Shown here one piece after another: positions 57,447 to 64,000 of a stretch of DNA of 64,000 nucleotides. Positions within the stretch are counted from its first letter, which is position 1. Each line of letters begins with the position of its first letter. The stretch comes from Streptococcus downei MFe28 (GTDB taxonomy: Bacteria > Bacillota > Bacilli > Lactobacillales > Streptococcaceae), in contig NZ_UHFA01000002.1 in the NCBI RefSeq assembly GCF_900459175.1, forward strand, positions 1,488,001 to 1,552,000, in the 5' to 3' direction. The position numbers and the translations under genes are program-made. The notes beneath the pieces are model-generated. The model did not search any database. It was not told the origin of the DNA and was given only the letters and a program-made list of their open reading frames with translations.

Positions 57447-58538
57447 CTAGTTAGACTTGGCCTGCTCCAATTTATGAGCATCGATTAACTCTAAGAATTC
57501 GTCAAAGAGATAGCTAGCATCGTGGGGACCAGGTGCAGCATCTGGGTGAAATTGAACCGAGAAGGCTGGGTAATGGCGATGGCGAACACCCTCAATGGAC
57601 TTGTCGTTGATTTCTTCGTGAGTGACCATGAGACTATCAGGGAGGCTATCGCGGTCAACCGCATAACCATGGTTCTGACTGGTAAAATCAACCCGTCCCG
57701 TCGCAATTTCTCTAACCGCATGGTTAAAGCCACGGTGGCCGAATTTCATCTTATAGGTCTTGGCACCGTTGGCGAGACTAAAGAGTTGGTGGCCCATACA
57801 GATGCCAAAGATAGGAATCTTACCTTGGACACCCCGAATCATATCTAGCGCCTCAGGCACATCCTCAGGATTACCAGGTCCATTGGAGAGCATGACCCCG
57901 TCTGGATTGAGGTTGAGAATTTCCTCAGCCGTCGTATTATAAGGCACAACGGTCACATTGCAACTGCGTTTAGAAAATTCCCGCAGGATGGAATGTTTGA
58001 GACCGAAATCTACTAGGACGATATTCTTACCAACACCGGGTGCCGGATAGGCCGCCTTGGTTGAGACCTGCTCAATATTATTGGTTGGCAAAACGGTGGC
58101 CCTGAGCTGGTCTTGTAAGTGTTCAATACTATCGCCCTCATTAGCCAGGGTTGCCTTCATGGTTCCGTGTTGACGGATAATCTTGGTCAAGGCCCTTGTA
58201 TCAATGCCAGAGATACCAGGGATATTCTTGGATTTGAGAAATTCATCCAGAGACATTTGATTGCGCCAGTTGCTGGCCCGTCTGGTATTCTCAGCTACGA
58301 CGACACCCTTACAGGTCGGGCTGATTGACTCATAGTCATCGCGATTGATGCCATAATTTCCCACCAAGGGATAGGTGAAGGTCAAAATCTGACCATTGTA
58401 AGACTGGTCGGTAATGGATTCCTGGTAACCCGTCATGCCAGTATTAAAAACAATCTCACCGGTCACGTCAATACCAGCACCGAAGGCCCGACCTTCAAAA
58501 ATCGTGCCATCTTCTAAAATTAATAATCTTTTTGTCAT
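57447..58538 (-). CDS. carA: Carbamoyl-phosphate synthase small (glutaminase) subunit
   Basis: 363 residues. Releases ammonia from glutamine for CarB. The C-terminal class I amidotransferase has [17 protein letters not shown] with the nucleophile Cys, and [12 protein letters not shown] with the catalytic His; the N-terminal domain starts [21 protein letters not shown]. The ATG at 58538 is fixed by an in-frame TAA two codons upstream, yet no Shine-Dalgarno is present. A structured leader like that of carB precedes it. Confidence 0.97.
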   Translation of the reverse strand: MTKRLLILEDGTIFEGRAFGAGIDVTGEIVFNTGMTGYQESITDQSYNGQILTFTYPLVGNYGINRDDYESISPTCKGVVVAENTRRASNWRNQMSLDEFLKSKNIPGISGIDTRALTKIIRQHGTMKATLANEGDSIEHLQDQLRATVLPTNNIEQVSTKAAYPAPGVGKNIVLVDFGLKHSILREFSKRSCNVTVVPYNTTAEEILNLNPDGVMLSNGPGNPEDVPEALDMIRGVQGKIPIFGICMGHQLFSLANGAKTYKMKFGHRGFNHAVREIATGRVDFTSQNHGYAVDRDSLPDSLMVTHEEINDKSIEGVRHRHYPAFSVQFHPDAAPGPHDASYLFDEFLELIDAHKLEQAKSN

Positions 58539-58692
58539 AAATTAAGATATAAAGGGCGTCTAAGAGACACCGCCAAAATAAGAGTTTTACCGCAGAACCA
58601 TCAGGTTCTAGGAAAAACTATCTTTTTGGCTCAGTCTCTAGTCCGTATTCCATTCAATCGAAATACGGTATTCCCTTGTTTTCTCCTTTCTG
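58539..58692 (-). ncRNA. Structured leader upstream of carA (car leader element)
   Basis: Minus strand, 5' to 3': AGAAAGGAG, a 7-bp hairpin CCGTATT/AATACGG, then a nested hairpin with four perfect stems. P1 pairs 58634-58639 with 58563-58568, P2 58624-58630 with 58572-58578, P3 58614-58619 with 58583-58588 and P4 58604-58609 with 58594-58599 (loop TGAT). The P3-P4 internal loop is TCCT/GCGGT. Shared with the carB copy are GATAG, CCTAG, CTGCG and the SD-less ACGCC-TTT..TTTATG end. No PyrR loop sequence is present. Confidence 0.65.
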
Positions 58693-58732
58693 CTCTGAAG
58701 TTAGAATTGGACAAGGGCTGAGAATTTCTTGG

Positions 58733-59659
58733 CTAAACTTTGCCGTTCAAGATGGCCTCAATAATCGCCATCCGGACATAAACCCCATTTTGCATCTGGG
58801 CAACAATACGGGACTTGGGTGCTTCAACCAACTCATCCTTGATTTCCACATCGCGATTGACCGGGGCCGGGTGCATGATGATGGCCGTGTCTTTCAATCG
58901 CTGGTAGCGCTCCTGGGTTAAGCCATAGAGTTCATGGTAGCTCTCCTTAGAAAAGCTTTCTTTTCCATCATGGCGTTCATGCTGAACGCGCAAGAACATC
59001 ATGACATCCACCTGATCAACGATGTCATCCAGGTCAACGTATTGGCCATAGACATCGAACTCATGGGAGTACCATTCTTGGGGGCCACAGAAATAGAGCT
59101 GAGCACCCAGGCGTTTTAAAATCTGCATATTGGACTTGGCCACCCTTGAGTGGGTGATGTCACCAGCAATGGCTACCTTGAGATTTTCAAAACTGCCAAA
59201 CTCCTGGTAGATGGTCATCAGATCCAGCAGACACTGACTAGGGTGTTGACCTGAGCCGTCTCCTCCGTTGACAATGGAGGTCTGAATGGTTCGGCTGTCA
59301 ATCAATTCCTTATAATAGTCATCCTTGGAGTGGCGAACCACACAGATGTCAACGCCCAAGGCCGACATGGTCAAAATCGTATCATAGAGGGTCTCACCTT
59401 TATTGACCGAGCTGGTCTTGGCATCAAAGTCGATAACATCCAGGCCCAACTTCTTCTCAGCCACTTCAAAGGATTTGTGGGTCCTAGTTGAACTTTCAAA
59501 GAAGAGATTAGCCGCAAAGTACTGCCGAACCAAGTGAAAGTTGGCCTGGCCCTGCTTGAAGGCGATGCCTCGCTTAATCAAGCCCAGCACTTCTTCATTG
59601 GAGAGAGTTTCCATGGTCACCAGATGTTTGAGGGAAACCATACCATTTGTTACTACCAT
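58733..59659 (-). CDS. pyrB: Aspartate carbamoyltransferase catalytic subunit
   Basis: 308 residues. Joins carbamoyl phosphate and aspartate. Motifs: [20 protein letters not shown] (carbamoyl phosphate site), [17 protein letters not shown] and [12 protein letters not shown]. Starts 5 bases after pyrP with AAAAGGA nine bases before the ATG. No pyrI, as usual in Gram-positives. Confidence 0.97.
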   Translation of the reverse strand: MVVTNGMVSLKHLVTMETLSNEEVLGLIKRGIAFKQGQANFHLVRQYFAANLFFESSTRTHKSFEVAEKKLGLDVIDFDAKTSSVNKGETLYDTILTMSALGVDICVVRHSKDDYYKELIDSRTIQTSIVNGGDGSGQHPSQCLLDLMTIYQEFGSFENLKVAIAGDITHSRVAKSNMQILKRLGAQLYFCGPQEWYSHEFDVYGQYVDLDDIVDQVDVMMFLRVQHERHDGKESFSKESYHELYGLTQERYQRLKDTAIIMHPAPVNRDVEIKDELVEAPKSRIVAQMQNGVYVRMAIIEAILNGKV

Positions 59660-59664
59660 AATCT

Positions 59665-60927
59665 TTAGTCCTTTTCTGGAAGAATTTGATAGAGGATAAT
59701 ACCCAGCAAGGTCGAAAAGGCCACGCTGGTAATTTGTAGGCCGGCGATTTGCAACATAAGTCCACCGATACCCGATACTAAAATAACACTAGCAATGAAA
59801 AGATTTTTCTTTTTATCAAAGTCCACTTGGTTTTCAACCAATATTTTCAAACCACTAGAAGCAATAACCCCGAAGAGGGAGATGGATACTCCGCCTAGAA
59901 CGGAAGCTGGAATAGATTGGAGGAGGGCCGAGACCTTACCAACAAAACTCATGATGACAGCAATGACCGCAGCTCCTGCAATAACATAGACAGAGAAAAT
60001 CTTATTGAGAGCCATAACGCCGATATTTTCTCCATAGGAAGTCACCGGAGGTGCTCCAAAGAAACCAGCGATAATCTGAGCCAAACCATCCCCACTCAGG
60101 GTCCTTTCCAAGCCAGGATCTTTAAAGAAATCACGTCCTGTCAGACTGTTTAGAACCATAACATGGCCGAAGTGCTCGGTCATGGTAACGAAGGCAATGG
60201 GAGCCATAGTCAAAATCGCACTGGGGTAAAACTTGAAATGGCCATCTGACAGGAAAATATGAAAGTCGGGTATATCCAACCAAGAAGCCTTAGCAATCCC
60301 TGAAAAATCAACTAGGTTTTGACCTGTTAACGCACCTAATCCTAGAGCAAAGAGATAACCGACAATCAAACCAAGTAAAATCGGGATGACAGATATAATC
60401 TTCTTGCCGTATATGCTAAAGAGGATAACCGAAAAGAGGGTCACCATAGAGACCGCCAGGCTACTAATGCTGTATTTTTCATTGACCAACATGGCGTTGT
60501 TAACGGCTGAAGTCGCTAGACTGAGACCGATAACCATGATAATAGGCCCGACCACAATTGGAGGCAAAACCTTGTCAATCCAGTCCTTACCAGCAAACTT
60601 AACAATGAGAGCAACTAGGAGATAGACTAGACCGCCCGAGATGGCACCTTGGGCCACCGCCGGCATACCATCTGTCTTCAAGAGCGTCTGCATGGTGGCA
60701 ATATAAGCAAAGCTAGAGCCCATATAGGCTGGAATCTTATACTTGGTCACCGTCAGATGAGCCAGGGTCCCCAGCCCACTAGAAAAGAGGGCAATGGCAG
60801 GGTCAATACCAACTAGAATGGGAACCAGAACCGTCGAGCCAAACATGGCAAAGAGATGCTGGAAAGACAAGCCTAAGAGGAGCCCAGGCTTGGGGACATC
60901 ACTAATATCGTATTTTATTTCTTCCAC
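59665..60927 (-). CDS. pyrP: Uracil permease
   Basis: 420 residues from a GTG start with AAGGAAG upstream. A NAT/NCS2-family transporter with about 14 membrane segments: [51 protein letters not shown] and the signature [17 protein letters not shown]. Imports uracil with protons. Located between pyrR and pyrB. Confidence 0.95.
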   Translation of the reverse strand: MEEIKYDISDVPKPGLLLGLSFQHLFAMFGSTVLVPILVGIDPAIALFSSGLGTLAHLTVTKYKIPAYMGSSFAYIATMQTLLKTDGMPAVAQGAISGGLVYLLVALIVKFAGKDWIDKVLPPIVVGPIIMVIGLSLATSAVNNAMLVNEKYSISSLAVSMVTLFSVILFSIYGKKIISVIPILLGLIVGYLFALGLGALTGQNLVDFSGIAKASWLDIPDFHIFLSDGHFKFYPSAILTMAPIAFVTMTEHFGHVMVLNSLTGRDFFKDPGLERTLSGDGLAQIIAGFFGAPPVTSYGENIGVMALNKIFSVYVIAGAAVIAVIMSFVGKVSALLQSIPASVLGGVSISLFGVIASSGLKILVENQVDFDKKKNLFIASVILVSGIGGLMLQIAGLQITSVAFSTLLGIILYQILPEKD

Positions 60928-60982
60928 AACTGCTTCCTTACTAAGTTACTAAGGGTCTTGAGACTTAAAGGACTTCGTTCGA

Positions 60983-61774
<792 letters not shown>

Positions 61775-61906
61775 GGCTCAGCCTGAAACGCATAACAGAC
61801 TTAGTCTGACTTAGGCTGACACCAAGAATAAACTCATCTTAAAACTCCTATCGGACTCAAGTCCAACTAGTTATCTGTTTCGTTCAAGGTAAAAGCCAGC
61901 CCACAA

Positions 61907-62803
61907 CTAGACCTTTCTTGCCCGTAGCTTCTCCAAGGTCTCTTGGAAAATAGCTGGAGGTTGGACGGAAAATTCTAGGACTTGGCCTGTTCTTGGATGC
62001 GTGAAGCCCAAGGTCTGGGCGTGTAGGAATTGGCCATGGCCTTTCAGAGTCTTACGAGGTCCGTAGAGGGGGTCGCCAGCTAATGGGTGACCGATATAGG
62101 CCATGTGTACCCGAATTTGGTGGGTCCGACCAGTCTCCAGCCTCAGTTCAAGGAGGCTATAATTTCCGAAACGCTCCAAGACATGAAAATGGGTGACGGC
62201 TGGTCTACCCTTGGCTGTCACAGCCTGTTTCTTGCGATCTTTTTCCGAGCGCCCAATGGGAGCCTCAATTTTACCTCGGTCATTGGGGAGATTGCCATGA
62301 ACGATGGCCAGATATTTCCGCAGGGACTTCTTAGCCTTAAGCTCATCAGCTAAGGCTTGATGAGCCTGGTCATTCTTGGCAACCATCAGCAGACCTGAGG
62401 TGTCCTTGTCAATCCGATGGACAATACCTGGACGAACAACACCGTTGATGGTGGATAAATCCTTAATATGATAAAGAAGGGCATTGACGAGGGTGCCAGA
62501 GCTGTGCCCAACAGAAGGATGGACCACCATCCCCTGGAGCTTATTAACAACCGCTAGGTCCTGGTCCTCATAGACAATTTCTAGGGGAAGATTCTCAGCC
62601 TGATAATCTAAAACTTCTTCCTCAGGCTCTTCAAAGCTAATAACATCACCAGCCTTGACACTATACTTGGCCTTCTTGGGCTGACCATTGACCAGAACGC
62701 TACCATCCTTGATGGCTTGATTAGCTTGGGAACGAGACAAGTTGCTCAAATCAGCCAAGGCCTTATCCAGCCGCAGACCTTCTTCTTTAATGATGACTTC
62801 CAT
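61907..62803 (-). CDS. rluD: Ribosomal large subunit pseudouridine synthase, RluD type
   Basis: 298 residues from ATG 62803 ([27 protein letters not shown] upstream); the longer frame runs into lspA. N-terminal S4 RNA-binding domain ([20 protein letters not shown]), then the catalytic motif [19 protein letters not shown] with the essential Asp and [15 protein letters not shown]. Modifies uridines in 23S rRNA. Overlaps lspA by 17 bases. Confidence 0.93.
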   Translation of the reverse strand: MEVIIKEEGLRLDKALADLSNLSRSQANQAIKDGSVLVNGQPKKAKYSVKAGDVISFEEPEEEVLDYQAENLPLEIVYEDQDLAVVNKLQGMVVHPSVGHSSGTLVNALLYHIKDLSTINGVVRPGIVHRIDKDTSGLLMVAKNDQAHQALADELKAKKSLRKYLAIVHGNLPNDRGKIEAPIGRSEKDRKKQAVTAKGRPAVTHFHVLERFGNYSLLELRLETGRTHQIRVHMAYIGHPLAGDPLYGPRKTLKGHGQFLHAQTLGFTHPRTGQVLEFSVQPPAIFQETLEKLRARKV

Positions 62804-63251
62804 CTTGCTCCTCTCTCCAAAAGGCAATAATCAAAAGAAATACACCGACACTGAGGCAGGAATCTGCCAGATTAAAAATAGCAAAGTCCATAAAGTCCAA
62901 GTGAACCATGTCGACAACATAACCCAAACGTAAGCGATCAATGAAATTTCCCAAACCACCTGAAATAATTAGACTTAGTGAGGCTAGTAGCCAAAAGGAT
63001 CCCGTAAGATGCTTGTAAAGATACCAAATGGCTAGGCCAACCACGAGAATGGTTATCAGGGTGAAGAACCACTGTTGATTCTGCAAGATGGAAAAAGCCG
63101 CCCCGTAATTGCGGACATAGGTTAAACTAAAAATTCTAGGCAAAAACTTTTGACTGCCGTTCTTCGGAATATGGCCAACCGCCCAGAATTTACTCCATTG
63201 GTCCAAGACCACCAGGAGCAAAACAGCTAGAGGGATGATAATTTTTCGCAT
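62787..63251 (-). CDS. lspA: Lipoprotein signal peptidase
   Basis: 154 residues from ATG 63251 ([31 protein letters not shown] upstream). Four membrane segments and the two catalytic aspartates in [18 protein letters not shown] and FAIFNLADS, with NYGAAFSI. Cleaves signal peptides of lipoproteins after lipidation. Start chosen by the ribosome site and by comparison with family length. Confidence 0.95.
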   Translation of the reverse strand: MRKIIIPLAVLLLVVLDQWSKFWAVGHIPKNGSQKFLPRIFSLTYVRNYGAAFSILQNQQWFFTLITILVVGLAIWYLYKHLTGSFWLLASLSLIISGGLGNFIDRLRLGYVVDMVHLDFMDFAIFNLADSCLSVGVFLLIIAFWREEQDGSHH

Positions 63252-63353
63252 AGATTTCCTCATAAAAATTGTTAGGGGACAAAAAAGCCTTGGGAACTGA
63301 ATCCGCAAGAGCCTGCCCCGACTTCAAATCACTTATGGTATTTAGTTGACTAC

Positions 63354-64000
63354 TCAGGGCTTGAAACGACTGAAATACTCTGTTATGACCTCAATAAATT
63401 TAAGGGCACAGGTCGAAAGATTCGTGTCCACTCGCTTGACATAGACCATCCTATTATCTAGGTGATCTTCTAAGGGAATGACCGTAATGCCATTAACGCT
63501 TCGACTATCTAGGAATCCCGAGCCTGTCGCATAGGCATCCGTCCGCTCTAAAATCCCATTTAGGGTTGCCCGGTCGGTCACATTGTAGATCAAGGAGCTG
63601 TCGCTGGTGTCGACAAAGTTTTCCGAATAATAAGGGTACTCGTCTTTATCTTGGGTAAAGCGCACAGTCGGTAGGCCTGCTAGGTCATCCATGGTCAAGC
63701 TTTCCTTACTAGCCAGAGGGTGATTTTTGCGCAGATAAATATGAGTTTTAAAAGGAATCAATTCAACCAACTCCAGACCCAATTTTGACATCTTTTGCTG
63801 GATACCCTTGTTATTTTGTCGATTGAGGTAAATAATTCCTAGGTCGCTGTGTCCCTGACCGACTTCGTCCAATATCTGAACCGTCGTGGATTCAAAAATT
63901 CGAAAATCCTGATAATCTGGATACCTTTCCGAAAAGGTGGTCATCAGCGGAGGGAGAAAATCATAGTGTTGACTGGCGATGGAAAATTGATAGTGATCAT
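63354..64000 (-). CDS. LysR-family regulator, effector-binding domain (N-terminus outside the window)
   Basis: The frame runs from a stop at 63354 to the window edge without needing the internal ATG at 63944: the edge translates as DHYQFSIASQHYDFLPPLMTTFSERYPDY. This is the substrate-binding domain of a LysR-type protein (FSIASQHYDFLPPL, LGIIYLNRQN, NHPLASKESLTMDDLAGLPTVRF). The DNA-binding domain lies to the right. A CpsY/MtaR-like LysR gene often precedes lspA in streptococci, which fits. Confidence 0.88.
   Translation of the reverse strand, partial: DHYQFSIASQHYDFLPPLMTTFSERYPDYQDFRIFESTTVQILDEVGQGHSDLGIIYLNRQNNKGIQQKMSKLGLELVELIPFKTHIYLRKNHPLASKESLTMDDLAGLPTVRFTQDKDEYPYYSENFVDTSDSSLIYNVTDRATLNGILERTDAYATGSGFLDSRSVNGITVIPLEDHLDNRMVYVKRVDTNLSTCALKFIEVITEYFSRFKP

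Noticed and set aside
56774..58692. PyrR attenuators or T-box leaders before carA and carB
   Set aside because: Neither the PyrR loop (TCCAGAGAGGC type) nor a T-box antiterminator bulge with specifier loop is present, and no T run follows the hairpins.

Overview
The window looks like chromosomal DNA of a Streptococcus, which I cannot name to species. The evidence is the gene order lspA-rluD-pyrR-pyrP-pyrB-carA-carB, a relPRS alarmone cassette near an rcrRPQ-type MarR/ABC cassette (both known from S. mutans), DUF1149-degV-dapB-cca-ABC-F, an LPXTG-anchored 5'-nucleotidase, and intergenic repeats whose ends match pneumococcal BOX elements. I see no tRNA, rRNA, CRISPR array, prophage or intact insertion sequence. 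Nearly all genes are on the minus strand; the exceptions are at about 8.0-9.2, 25.7-27.8, 31.0-31.3 and 33.1-33.6 kb.

Region by region. 0-2 kb: the 5' part of sufB (running off the left edge) and a frameshifted, orphan leuC. 2.2-8 kb: a small cupin, a CHRD-like protein and a class Ib ribonucleotide reductase operon nrdI-nrdE-nrdF'-nrdF, led by two NrdR boxes. The first NrdF copy has lost two metal ligands. 8-9.2 kb: a Crp/Fnr (FLP-like) regulator and a DUF1304 membrane protein. 9.3-12.9 kb: three paralogous envelope genes sharing an N-terminal motif, with a palindrome-rich 0.45 kb element between two of them. 13-15.5 kb: relP-relR-relS. 15.9-21.2 kb: a GFA-family protein, a four-gene OpuC-type osmoprotectant ABC transporter and an MFS drug exporter with a structured leader. 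21.5-25.5 kb: rcrR-rcrP-rcrQ. 25.7-27.8 kb: the surface 5'-nucleotidase. 28.2-31.3 kb: a LytTR regulator with a DUF3021 partner and an ABC-2 exporter, plus a divergent second DUF3021 gene. 31.5-38 kb: gdhA, a DUF308 protein and a second heterodimeric ABC exporter.

38-43.4 kb: a frameshifted ABC-F ATPase, cca, dapB, degV and DUF1149. 43.7-49.8 kb: a hypothetical gene, an orphan ferrochelatase, two 6-phospho-beta-glucosidase genes (one frameshifted) and two histidine phosphatases. 50-53.5 kb: a glyoxalase-fold protein, a HAD phosphatase with an internal stop and three small hypotheticals. 53.6-63.3 kb: the pyrimidine operon with a PyrR attenuator in front, then rluD and lspA. 63.4 kb to the end: the C-terminal part of a LysR regulator.

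The strongest leads for new biology are two. (1) carA and carB each have the same structured leader, with compensating base changes and no Shine-Dalgarno sequence before the start codon. (2) A ligand-deficient NrdF lies in tandem with a normal NrdF, which recalls the yeast Rnr2/Rnr4 arrangement. Four conserved genes are broken, three at short homopolymer runs, so sequencing error has to be excluded before calling them pseudogenes.
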